DNA from: Planctomycetota bacterium
GTDB taxonomy: Bacteria > Planctomycetota > Planctomycetia > Pirellulales > UBA1268
Reading direction: 5' to 3'
Length of the DNA stretch: 39,213 bases
Assembly: GCA_027592945.1 (NCBI GenBank)
Contig: JAQCJP010000004.1
Coordinates: forward strand, 1-39,213
The notes under the pieces are model-generated. The model was given only the letters and a program-made list of their open reading frames with translations. It made no database searches and was not told where the DNA came from. The stretch's first letter is position 1, and each line of letters opens with the position of its first letter. Positions 1 through 8,000 of this stretch are shown here, one piece after another. A program made the position numbers and the translations under genes.

Positions 1-1
1 G

Positions 2-133
2 GGGAACTACTTCCCCGCCAGCCCGACGGCGGCCGGGGCGGCCAGCGTGGCGGTCGTTCCTGAGCCGGGCAGCATGGTCTCCTTGGGCTTGGCGGCCGCC
101 GCGCTCCTGACGGCCAGCCGTAGGCGGCGGTGA
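2..133 (+). CDS. PEP-CTERM sorting-domain protein, 3' end only
   Basis: The reading frame is open from base 2 and ends at a TGA at 131-133, giving the last 43 residues of a protein that begins outside the window. The tail carries the full PEP-CTERM signature: VPEPGS, then a short hydrophobic helix (MVSLGLAAAALLTA), then a basic cluster SRRRR at the extreme C-terminus. In known systems this tail is recognised by an exosortase in the inner membrane and the protein is exported to the surface or an extracellular matrix. The body of the protein is not visible, so its function cannot be given. The next gene is on the opposite strand, so this gene ends a plus-strand unit. The 207-base convergent spacer that follows shows no clear terminator hairpin. 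Confidence 0.8.
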   Translation, partial: GNYFPASPTAAGAASVAVVPEPGSMVSLGLAAAALLTASRRRR

Positions 134-340
134 GCTGGCCATCGCTACCAGACGGTGGCGATCGGAAAACGCCGGATCGTGCCGAAAGCGAACTGCAGGA
201 CCACACTCGCATCAAGCGGGAGCCCCATCGAAGCTGAGGCGGGTCGTCAAGGTCGTTCTGGCACGGCCGCGACGTCGCCGAACTCGCCGACATCCTCGGC
301 TCGGGCTCGAGCGTGCTCGTGCGGCAGTGATGGCCCGTCG

Positions 341-931
341 CTAGAGGGCGATCTCCAGGCGATTGGTGCTCGGCACGTCGTCGGCGATCTCGCAACCCCG
401 CTTCGCCGGCTCATCGCCCGTGACATCGACAGTGTAAAAGCCAGGGGGAACGAGCCCCTGCATGCCGCCGCCCGCCAGCGCGACCAGGGCGGTACCGTGC
501 TCATCGGTGACGCCCGAGTAGACGGGATCGTCGGCACCGAAAAACGGGTCGGCCGTCAGCGTCACCGGCACGCCGGCGACTGGCTTCCCGTTCCGGGTCA
601 CGCGGATCACCGTGGCGATGAAGTCCGACATCCCGTGATGGGCCTCCAGCCGTGCGGCGAGTTCTCCGGCCGAGACTTTTCCGTCCTTGTTCGCGTCGAG
701 TCGGAGGCGGGCAGCGAGCAAGGACGGAGAGGCCTCCAATTCGCGCTTGTCAAGCGACGCGTCGCCGTCGGTGTCGTAGGCGGCGAGGGCCTTGGCTGCA
801 GCGGCGGCCGGGGTCTGACGTGCCGGAGGGGCTGCAAACTGAGGGCCGCAGCCCGGAATCCACCAGCCAGCGAGCAGAACGAATCCGATCTGGCGGGCCC
901 AGCCGCGGCAGGCCGGTCGAGGCCCGGCCAC
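341..931 (-). CDS. Predicted lipoprotein with EF-hand-like calcium motifs
   Basis: A 196-residue protein from the GTG at 931, which has a GGAGG three bases upstream. It starts with a short basic stretch, a hydrophobic segment (IGFVLLAGWW) and the lipobox-like IPGC, so it is probably an exported lipoprotein. The middle has two EF-hand-type loops, DTDGDASLDKRE and DANKDGKVSAGE, with the acidic spacing of calcium-binding loops. The C-terminal part (RNGKPVAGVPVTLTAD and onward) resembles the beta-sandwich carboxypeptidase-regulatory-like or transthyretin-like domains common in planctomycete surface proteins. The same frame stays open to an ATG at 1084, but that start would overlap the upstream DUF1559 gene by 95 bases and bury the signal sequence. 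The gene sits 58 bases downstream of the DUF1559 gene on the same strand and is probably cotranscribed. Its function is unknown. Confidence 0.7.
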   Translation of the reverse strand: MAGPRPACRGWARQIGFVLLAGWWIPGCGPQFAAPPARQTPAAAAAKALAAYDTDGDASLDKRELEASPSLLAARLRLDANKDGKVSAGELAARLEAHHGMSDFIATVIRVTRNGKPVAGVPVTLTADPFFGADDPVYSGVTDEHGTALVALAGGGMQGLVPPGFYTVDVTGDEPAKRGCEIADDVPSTNRLEIAL

Positions 932-989
932 CGACCTCCGGCATCCGCTGACGCGGCGGCCTGTGGCAACGAGGACGGCGTGGGCTCGG

Positions 990-2039
990 CTAGGGAATCG
1001 CAACGGCTTGTCCGTCCCTTCGGCTGCCCAGATATTCCCAGACAAACGGATCGATCGTGTACGCGACCGATCGGGTCGCCCCATCGCAGAACGCAGCGTT
1101 CAACTGCCCGACGTGGGGTCCCCCAAACCGCAACGAGCAGACATCCTTCGCATCCTGATCGGCAGCGGGGTGAAAGCGGGCATCGGAACCCTTGGTCCAC
1201 CGAATCACGTCCCAGTCATATCCCTGGAACAGCGAGTTGTTGTCGGAGCACGTGTTGACCCGATGGCCGGAGGCGTGGAAATCGGGTCGCAGGAACTTCT
1301 CGCCCATGAGCAAGGTGTTGGAGGTGCCGTCGCGGATCGCGCTCACGCGAACCGGCAGTCGGGGCCTCACGACGCCGTCGAAGTGTTTCGCGATATTGGC
1401 CTCGGTGTAGGAGCCCCAGTCGCAGTCCGGATAGGTGTCCTGGCAACTCAGCGGCGGCCCGGTGAACCACCGTACCGGCCCCAGAACGGGTGAGTAGCTG
1501 CCGCCGTTGGCAGCGTAGTCGGTCTTGGCAAGCATGTGGTCGGCGGGCTGGGCCGCGTTGATCGAGGCTTCCGGGCCGTACGAGTTGGCGGGCGGGCGAC
1601 GCGAGGGGCAGTGGAACGTGGGGATCGGCTTCGTCTTCTGGTCGAGGAGGGCCGTCCGCTTTTGGCTGTTGGGAAGTCCTTGGCCGATCTCGTAGACCGT
1701 TCCCCCCTCGAGATACGGGAGGATCGAAAAGCACCAGCCGCCGGGCTGTGTCACGCCGGTCGCGCGATCCGGATCGCCGGTCCACCGATACCCCCAGCCG
1801 CCGGCCGGCAGGAATGCCTGCGCGGTCTCGTGGGACTGAAACGCGAGGGCAAGCTGCTTCGCGTGATTCAAACACTGGACATTGCTCGCGGACTCGCGCG
1901 CCGACTGGACCGCCGGCAGCAGCAGGGCCAGCAAGAGGGCTATGATCGCGATCACGACCAGGAGTTCGACGAGGGTGAACCCGTATTTCCCGAGCTTTCC
2001 GGCCGGGCAGTGTCCGTCGTCTGACGAGGCTCGCGTCAT
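990..2039 (-). CDS. DUF1559 protein with prepilin-type N-terminal domain
   Basis: A 349-residue protein. After a short leader (residues 1-19) comes the type IV prepilin cleavage/methylation motif GFTLVELLVVIAI, followed by a long hydrophobic helix and AVQSARESA. This is the pattern of planctomycete pseudopilin-like proteins. The rest is DUF1559, a family greatly expanded in Planctomycetes, and it keeps the typical late elements (CDGATRSVAYTIDPFVWEYLGSR). Such proteins are thought to be processed by a prepilin peptidase and held in the cell envelope by the N-terminal helix. Their role is not established. The start ATG at 2039 is the natural one because the leader is short and charged, but no strong Shine-Dalgarno sequence precedes it. 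The EF-hand lipoprotein lies directly downstream. Confidence 0.92.
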   Translation of the reverse strand: MTRASSDDGHCPAGKLGKYGFTLVELLVVIAIIALLLALLLPAVQSARESASNVQCLNHAKQLALAFQSHETAQAFLPAGGWGYRWTGDPDRATGVTQPGGWCFSILPYLEGGTVYEIGQGLPNSQKRTALLDQKTKPIPTFHCPSRRPPANSYGPEASINAAQPADHMLAKTDYAANGGSYSPVLGPVRWFTGPPLSCQDTYPDCDWGSYTEANIAKHFDGVVRPRLPVRVSAIRDGTSNTLLMGEKFLRPDFHASGHRVNTCSDNNSLFQGYDWDVIRWTKGSDARFHPAADQDAKDVCSLRFGGPHVGQLNAAFCDGATRSVAYTIDPFVWEYLGSRRDGQAVAIP

Positions 2040-2364
2040 GGCTTTGCCAAACTGCTTCGTGACAGCCGTTTAGAAATACCGCATGTAAACTGATCCCCCG
2101 GAACATCCCCCGTGATGCCACGGCAGGATACGAAATCCGATGGCATGCCAGCAAGTGTTATCCGACCGGGCCCTTGCCGGTGGGCATGCCAGCGATGACC
2201 CCGCCACGAGAGGCTGCTGCGACACTCATGCAACGCCCCTTCGCCGGCAAGGCGTCGATTGCTCCGCGGAAGATCCGATAGACCTTCTCGCTCGAAGGGG
2301 TGGAGATACGAGGCGATGGAGGGTGGCTGCCGGAGCGGGCGTGGCCTGGAGTCCTCAAAAGGGG

Positions 2365-2427
2365 ACCCAACTGAGACTCAACCGCTTGCGATTGATACTC
2401 CACAACTTGCAAATGATACTCAACTGC
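2365..2427. repeat. Three tandem imperfect 21-base direct repeats
   Basis: Units lie at 2365-2385, 2386-2406 and 2407-2427. The second and third share the core TTGCRAWTGATACTC. The first is more diverged but keeps TGAGACTCAAC in register. The period of 21 bases is two helical turns, so equivalent bases would face the same side of the DNA. The array ends about 40 bases upstream of a good -35 element for the PATR gene. This fits tandem operator sites (an inference). The alternative is that it encodes a heptad peptide on the minus strand. Confidence 0.6.
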
Positions 2428-2452
2428 TGGCGTCAGAATGTCCCATTCGGGC

Positions 2453-2467
2453 AAACTGCGGCAGTTT
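2453..2467. promoter_or_regulatory. Perfect palindrome abutting the -35 element
   Basis: AAACTGCGGCAGTTT is a perfect inverted repeat (AAACTG, CGG, CAGTTT) that ends one base before the -35 hexamer at 2468. The position suits an operator or activator site. As a hairpin followed by a short T run it could also be a weak terminator for transcription entering from the left. Confidence 0.4.
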
Positions 2468-2496
2468 TTGACTCGTGATCCTACAAATGATACGGT
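2468..2496 (+). promoter_or_regulatory. Sigma70-type promoter candidate for the PATR gene
   Basis: TTGACT at 2468-2473 matches the -35 consensus at five of six positions. A 17-base spacer leads to TACGGT at 2491-2496, a weaker -10 (three of six). Transcription would start near 2503 and give a 5' leader of about 50 bases before the ATG at 2552. The weak -10 suggests dependence on an activator. Confidence 0.45.
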
Positions 2497-2551
2497 GCCG
2501 CGGGTTGCCATAGTGCCTTTGTACTTGGGAAAGGGCTGCGGGGGGGTAACG

Positions 2552-3724
2552 ATGCGTAGAACCACGTTATGCGAGCGTTCGGGAGCCAATCGCCCACTGA
2601 GTTTCCGGGCAGCCTTCGCGATGCTTGCCATCGGCGGGATGGTCTTCCAAGGGGCTGGCGCAGCCGATCTTTACTGGAGCGGCACCGGCACCTGGGACAC
2701 CGCGGCGACAAACTGGGGCAGTTCTCAAGGCGGGCCCTACACGGGCTCCACCTGGAGCAACGCCACACCCGACTCTGCGGTCTTCGAAGGCGTCGCAGGA
2801 ACCGTGACGCTCGGTGAAGCGATCACGGCGGCAGGCCTGACGTTTGACATCGATGGCTACACGCTCACGGCAAACACGCTCACGCTGTCTGGCACGGCGA
2901 CGATTTCGACGGATTCTGATGTGACGGCGACCATGGCCAGCACGCTCGCCGGAACCGTCGGCATCACGAAAGACGGTGCGGGCACGCTGGTGCTGACCAC
3001 ATCGGGCGGCTACTCGGGCGGCACCACGGTCAACGGCGGCACGCTCCAACTCGGTGACGGCGGCGGGGCAGTTTCACTCGGCTCAGGGAGCGTTGCCGTC
3101 GCGAGCGGGGCGACGGTGGCCTACAGCACAAACTCGTCAGTGGGCGTGACGTTGCCCCTCGCCAATGAGATTTCCGGCAATGGCAGTCTTACCCTCTCTA
3201 CCGGCGGAGCGGCGCTCCGGGGAATCACGCTGGGCGGAAGTCAGGCATACACGCAATTGGGTGGCGGAGGTCTCTACAACGGCTTCGCCATCGATGCCGG
3301 CACGACCACGATCACGGCGTCGGAGATCACCCTCAGCGGCGACGTCGGCAAAAGGGATTCTGACGGCGGCACACTCGCCCTCGACACCTCGGCAGCGAAT
3401 GGAGCGATGACGCTCGACATCTCGCTCGGCCGCGGTGGCGTGTGGTATGTCCCCGACGCATTCACGGCCAACGCGGGTACCGGTATTATCAATGTCACCG
3501 GCACGGGGCAGTCGGACACCGGCTGGCGGCTCACGCCGGTGACCCTGACAGGCGACATGAACATCACTGCCAGCGTGAATTCCGGGGCAGCCGTGACGCT
3601 GGATCAGACGAATGCCGACCCCGGCGTGGTGTCGGGCGTCCTTTCGGGGGCTATGTCTCTGACCAAGGCGGGCGCCGGCACCCTCGCCCTCACGGCCCAC
3701 CAGGGTTACACCCGCGGCCGTTAG
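2552..3724 (+). CDS. Autotransporter-associated beta-strand (PATR) repeat protein, probably truncated
   Basis: A 390-residue protein from the ATG at 2552, which follows a G-rich ribosome-binding stretch (GGGGGGTAACG). Residues 1-38 look like a signal peptide (hydrophobic FAMLAIGGMVFQGAGAA). The mature N-terminus (LYWSGTGTWDTAATNW) is typical of planctomycete PATR proteins. A full PATR repeat lies near residues 140-175 (KDGAGTLVLTTSGGYSGGTTVNGGTLQLG in outline), and the rest is Thr/Gly/Ser-rich predicted beta-helix. A second PATR unit begins near residue 370 (KAGAGTLALTAHQGYT), but the frame then reads RGR and stops where GGTTVNGGTL would be expected. Members of this group are usually much longer and end in a PEP-CTERM or autotransporter domain. 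None follows here, so this is probably a truncated gene. It would be a surface or secreted protein of unknown role. Confidence 0.8.
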   Translation: MRRTTLCERSGANRPLSFRAAFAMLAIGGMVFQGAGAADLYWSGTGTWDTAATNWGSSQGGPYTGSTWSNATPDSAVFEGVAGTVTLGEAITAAGLTFDIDGYTLTANTLTLSGTATISTDSDVTATMASTLAGTVGITKDGAGTLVLTTSGGYSGGTTVNGGTLQLGDGGGAVSLGSGSVAVASGATVAYSTNSSVGVTLPLANEISGNGSLTLSTGGAALRGITLGGSQAYTQLGGGGLYNGFAIDAGTTTITASEITLSGDVGKRDSDGGTLALDTSAANGAMTLDISLGRGGVWYVPDAFTANAGTGIINVTGTGQSDTGWRLTPVTLTGDMNITASVNSGAAVTLDQTNADPGVVSGVLSGAMSLTKAGAGTLALTAHQGYTRGR

Positions 3725-3925
3725 TAGGAGCCGTTCGATCTCGGTCCGGAAGATCGTCGTGAGCGCCGCGACGGCTCGGGGCCAATCGGCGAACGCTTGA
3801 GGAGCGTGAGGGCGACCTCGGCTCAGCGACGAAAAATTTGCCGCCTGCTGCCGAGTAGTGCGTCGTGGGATAGGCTGCGTTGAAGTCGTGGGAGTTGGAT
3901 ACGGAGGGTCGTGAGGATTGAGGTC
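3725..3925. other. Intergenic segment after the PATR truncation point
   Basis: A 201-base stretch between the broken PATR gene and the cyclase-family gene. It contains no continuation of the PATR repeats in any plus-strand frame. On the minus strand short pieces of two frames look protein-like (for example AEVALTLLKRSPIGPEP near 3820-3770), but stops interrupt them. It could be a remnant of a mobile element that cut the PATR gene, but no terminal repeats or target duplication could be identified. Confidence 0.35.
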
Positions 3926-4726
3926 ATGAAGATAACGAACTGTCTGGTGGCGGTGAGTCTTGTGCTCGTACTGCCATGCCTGGTCTCTGCAGTGCATGCC
4001 GAGGATGCCGGGCGGTTGGTGGACCTGACGCACCGCTTCAATGCCGACACGATCTACTGGCCGACGGAAAAGGGCTTTCAGTTTCAGCCGGGCGACAACG
4101 GACCAACCGCCAAAGGCTACTACTACGCGGCCAATCGCTTTACCACTGCTGAGCATGGAGGAACACATCTCGATGCGCCTCGGCATTTCTCAGCAGATGG
4201 GCTGACAGCTGATGAACTGCCGTTGGAGCGGCTGATCGGCGAAGCGGCTGTGATCGATGTCACAAAGCAGTGCGCAGCCGACCCGACCTATCTGGTGACC
4301 ATCGATGATCTGATGGCCTGGGAAAAGAAGCATCAGCGACCCCTGCGGAATCTGATTGTGCTGCTGAAGACGGGCTGGGCGGCGCGGTGGGCTAACCGCT
4401 CGGCGTATCTCGGCACCGACAAGACAGGCCCCGATGCTGTCGCTGCACTTCGCTTTCCAGGCCTTTCGCCGCTGGCCGCTACCTGGCTTTCGAAGCAGCG
4501 GCAGATCAAGGCAGTGGGGATCGACACGGCGAGTATCGACTATGGCCCAGCGACGCATTTTGAATCACACGTCGCACTCTGCAGTGCGAATATTCCAATC
4601 TTTGAGAACGTGGCGTTGCTGGAAGAAATGCCTGCGGAAGGTGCAACCGTGACCGCTCTGCCGATGAAGATTGAAGGTGGTAGCGGAGGACCACTGCGGA
4701 TCATTGCCCGGCTACCAGCCGAGTAA
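3926..4726 (+). CDS. Secreted cyclase-family metal-dependent hydrolase (kynurenine formamidase fold)
   Basis: A 266-residue protein. The ATG at 3926 is preferred because it gives a compact signal peptide (MKITNCLVAVSLVLVLPCL ending at VHAE). A GTG at 3911 would add only five residues. The mature part belongs to the cyclase family (PF04199), which includes bacterial arylformamidases and isatin hydrolases. The metal-binding motif HGGTHLDAPRHF is intact near residues 78-89, and later family landmarks are present: the KTGW segment, VGIDTASIDYG and a C-terminal E-rich stretch. Family members hydrolyse amide or lactam bonds using Zn2+ or Mn2+. The substrate is not predictable, and kynurenine formamidase activity should not be assumed because this copy is exported. 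It appears to be a single-gene unit. Confidence 0.88.
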   Translation: MKITNCLVAVSLVLVLPCLVSAVHAEDAGRLVDLTHRFNADTIYWPTEKGFQFQPGDNGPTAKGYYYAANRFTTAEHGGTHLDAPRHFSADGLTADELPLERLIGEAAVIDVTKQCAADPTYLVTIDDLMAWEKKHQRPLRNLIVLLKTGWAARWANRSAYLGTDKTGPDAVAALRFPGLSPLAATWLSKQRQIKAVGIDTASIDYGPATHFESHVALCSANIPIFENVALLEEMPAEGATVTALPMKIEGGSGGPLRIIARLPAE

Positions 4727-4729
4727 ATA

Positions 4730-4744
4730 CTGCGACACTCGCAG
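4730..4744 (+). terminator. Short hairpin immediately after the cyclase stop
   Basis: CTGCGACACTCGCAG forms a perfect 6-bp stem with a 3-base loop, starting three bases after the TAA at 4724-4726. No T tract follows, so it may be a 3'-end stabilising hairpin rather than an intrinsic terminator. Confidence 0.3.
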
Positions 4745-4825
4745 CCTCGAGCACGCTGCCGTCCTCAGACTCCCAACGAGCATGCCTCGGACACGAGAAT
4801 CGCCTCGATCGATGAGACGCCGCCG

Positions 4826-5053
4826 TCAATCTTGCAAGGGCGGCCGTTGGGTGCCGAAAATTCTTTCTCGTACGGAAGGCCAGTCCCGTGCCTGTCCCTT
4901 CTTGCCCCCGAGCGCGAAGCCGAAGCGGTGCCCGAAGGAGATGCCGCCGAGCCGCGGGCGGTAGGCAAGCAGGTCCTCGTCGGCACGAAACCATTCGGGG
5001 GCATGCCGAGGCGGCGGCCGGTCAGGCCGGTGCCGCCAGTGCGCGGTCTGCAC
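4826..5053 (-). CDS. Hypothetical 75-residue ORF downstream of mfd
   Basis: The ATG at 5053 lies 12 bases beyond the mfd stop on the same strand. The middle of the product (EWFRADEDLLAYRPRLGG then FGHRFGFALGGKKG) has a protein-like mix of charged and hydrophobic residues but matches no family I recognise. A second minus-strand frame covering 4765-5004 also looks protein-like towards its end (KEFSAPNGRPCKIDGG). One explanation is a frameshifted remnant of a longer gene. Another is that neither frame is coding. The remainder of the 4727-5065 gap holds nothing else I can identify. Confidence 0.3.
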   Translation of the reverse strand: MQTAHWRHRPDRPPPRHAPEWFRADEDLLAYRPRLGGISFGHRFGFALGGKKGQARDWPSVRERIFGTQRPPLQD

Positions 5054-5065
5054 CGTGACCCCGGC

Positions 5066-8000
5066 TCAGCCCAGTTCGACGAGCGACCGGACGCTCGCCA
5101 GGAGCTTGTTCGGATCGGCGAGGGTGTCGGCGTGCAAGGGCACGACGGCGGTCTTTTGATCGACGATCCGCACGACGCGGCTCTTCTTGGCCGCGGCCCG
5201 CCTCAAGGCGTCGATCCGCTCCCGGTCGTGGTGGCCGATCATGATCATGCCCGGGTGGCGGGTGATCGAGTCGATGCCCAGATCGATCGCCCGGCAGCGG
5301 AGCCGGGCGAAGTCGAGCAGGCGGCGGGCCTCGTCGGGCAGCGGGCCGAAGCGATCGGAGAGCTCCGCGGCCAGATCGTCGACCTGCCGCTCGGCGGTGG
5401 CCCGGGAGAGCCGCCGGTAGACGTCGATCTTCGCTCGGAAGTCGGGACAATAGTCCCGCGGCAGCCAGGCTTCGCCGGGCAGGTCGATGTTCACCGGCGG
5501 CGGCTCGGCCGGCGGCATCTGCTTGAGGCCGCGGACGGCCGTCTCGAGCAGCCGGCAATAAAGCTCGTAGCCGACCGTGGCGATGTGCCCGCTCTGCTGG
5601 GTGCCCAGGAGGTTGCCCGCCCCGCGGATCTCGAGATCCCGCATCGCCAGCGAAAAGCCCGCCCCCATGCTGGAAAACTCCTGGATCGCCCGGAGCCGCT
5701 TGGCCGCGGTGCTCGTCAGCCGGGCCGCCTCGTCGACGAGCAGATAGCACCAGGCGCGATGATGCGAGCGGCCGACGCGGCCGCGGAGCTGGTGGAGATC
5801 GGCCAGGCCGTACTTGTCGGCCTCGTCGATGAAGATCGTGTTGGCCCGCGGGATATCGAGGCCGCTCTCGATGATCGTGGTGGCGAGCAAGATGTCGGTC
5901 TTGCCTTGGACGAAGTCGACCATCACCTCCTCGAGTTCGGTCTCACCCAACCGGCCGTGGGCGATCCCGATCGATGCCTCGGGCACGATTGATTGCAGCC
6001 GGCCGGCCACCTTGTGGATGTCGTGGATCCGGTTGTGGACGAAGAACACCTGGCCGTCGCGGGCCAGCTCCCGCTCGATCGCCGCCCGGATCAGCGTCGT
6101 GTCCCAGCGGGCCGGCTTGGTCTCGACGGGGATCCGGTTGGTCGGGGGCGTGGTCAGGTTCGAGATGTCGCGGATCCCGAGCATCGACATGTGGAGCGTC
6201 CGCGGAATCGGCGTGGCCGTCATCGTCAGCACGTCGACGCTCGCCCGGAGGGCCTTGAGCCGCTCCTTGACGTCGACGCCGAACCGCTGCTCCTCGTCGA
6301 CGACAACGAGGCCGAGATTGGCGAAGTGGACGTCGGCCCCGGCCAGGCGGTGGGTGCCGATCACGATGTCGACCCCCTTGCGGGCCAGGCCCTCGAGCGT
6401 GTCCCGCTCCTCCTTGGTGCTCGAGAGCCGGGAGAGGGCCCGGATCACGAAGGGAAACTCGGCGAACCGCTCGGTGAAGGTCCGCTTGTGCTGCTCGCAG
6501 AGCACGGTCGTCGGCACGAGCACGGCCACCTGCATCCCCGCCTCGGCCGCCTTGAAGGCCGCCCGCATCGCCAACTCCGTCTTGCCGAAGCCGACGTCGC
6601 CGCAGAGCAGCCGGTCCATCGGCCGCGGCTTCTGCATGTCTTCCCGGATCGCCTCGATCGCCGTCAGCTGGTCGGGCGTCTCGTCGTAGGGGAAGGCCTC
6701 CTCGAACTGCCGCTGCCAGGGCGTGTCGGGTGGAAAGGCGATTCCCGGGCGGCTGGCCCGGGTGGCCTGGAGCCGGAGCATGTCGGCGGCCATGTCGGCG
6801 ACGGCCTGTTCGACCGCGGCCTTCTGCCGAGCCCAGGCCGCCCCGCCAATTTTTGCGAGCTTGGGGGCGAGCTTCGTGCCGCCGACATACTTCTGAACCA
6901 GCTCGATCGCCGAGGCCGGCACGTAGATCTTCGTGCTCTCGGCAAACTCGAGCTCGAGAAACTCCTCGGTGCGGCCGTGCTTCTCGAGCAGCTTCATCCC
7001 CCGGTAGCGGCCGATCCCGTGGGCGACGTGGACGACGTAGTCGCCCTCGTGGAGGTCGAGGAAGGTGTCGATCGCCCGCGAGAGCCGCTGCCGGGCCGGC
7101 CGCGTCGAGACCTCCTCACGATTGAACAGCTCGGCGCTACTGACGAGCACGAGCTTCTCAGGGACCAGCCGAAACCCGCCCGAGAGCCGGCCGCGGGCGA
7201 AGTGGAGCCGCTCGGTGCGAGCCGGGGCGGAGTCGGCGAGGAGTTCTGTCAGCCGCGCTTCCTCGGCCTCGCTCGGGCAGACGACCCAGACCTCCTGATC
7301 CTTGCCGACCGTCTCGAGCTCCTCGCGGACCCGATCGAGCGCCCCGGTGAACCGCTCGACGCTCTCGACGGCAAGCGTGGCGACGGCGTCGAGGCTCGAG
7401 GGGGGAATCGCCGCCAAGGCCAGCGATGGAAAGCGGTGCAGCCGGGCGAAGACATCCTCGGGGTCGAAGAGGCCGGCGATCTCGCCCAGCCGCTGGTGAA
7501 ACCGCGTGGCCTCCTCGGCGCACTCCCCCGGCTCGACAATGGCGACGGCCGAACCGGCCGGCAGGAGATCGGCCAGGTGGGTGTGGCGGGTCGCTCCCGC
7601 CTCGACGGCCAGGGCCGTCAGGTCGATCGTCTCGAGGTCGGCCACGCTCCGCTGGGTGACGGTATCGAAGGTTCGCAGCGACTCGATCTCGTCGCCGAAC
7701 AGTTCCAGCCGCACCGGCCGCTCCCAGTCGGCCGCGAAGAGGTCGATGATCCCGCCGCGGCGGGCGAACGAGCCGGGTGTGTCGATCGCGTCGGCCGCCT
7801 GCCAGCCCCGGGCGGCGAGCCACTCGGCGAGTTCCTCGGGGTCGACCGTGCCGCCGACGGCGAGCCGGCGGGGGCCCGATTCAATCGCCCGCGGATCGAC
7901 CAGCGGGGCGAGGATTGCCTGGACGCTCGTCACGACCAGCCGGGGCGGGTCGCCCCCGGGCAGGGCCAGCTTCTTGACGGCCGCCAGCCGCTCGGCCTCG

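Larger units (their letters stand above)
2040..2551. other. 512-base divergent intergenic region without a confident gene
   Basis: The region lies between the DUF1559 gene (minus) and the PATR protein gene (plus). Its right half holds the 21-base tandem repeats, the palindrome and the promoter listed separately. Its left half (2040-2364) shows no recognisable gene. A minus-strand frame from the ATG at 2511 to 2158 is open for 117 codons and reads the 21-base repeats as heptads (VEYHLQV, VEYQSQA, VESQLGP). It has no recognised domain and its composition turns into unlikely low-complexity sequence after the repeats, so it is not called as a gene. Confidence 0.6.

Noticed and set aside
341-1084. 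A longer form of the EF-hand lipoprotein starting at the ATG at 1084
   Set aside because: It would overlap the DUF1559 gene by 95 bases and add an Arg-rich segment before the signal sequence. The GTG at 931 gives a proper lipoprotein signal.
2158-2511. A minus-strand frame of 117 codons covering the 21-base repeats
   Set aside because: The heptad-like stretch VEYHLQV/VEYQSQA/VESQLGP is striking, but the rest looks non-coding, no start signal is seen and it overlaps a good promoter. Kept only as an alternative reading of the repeats.
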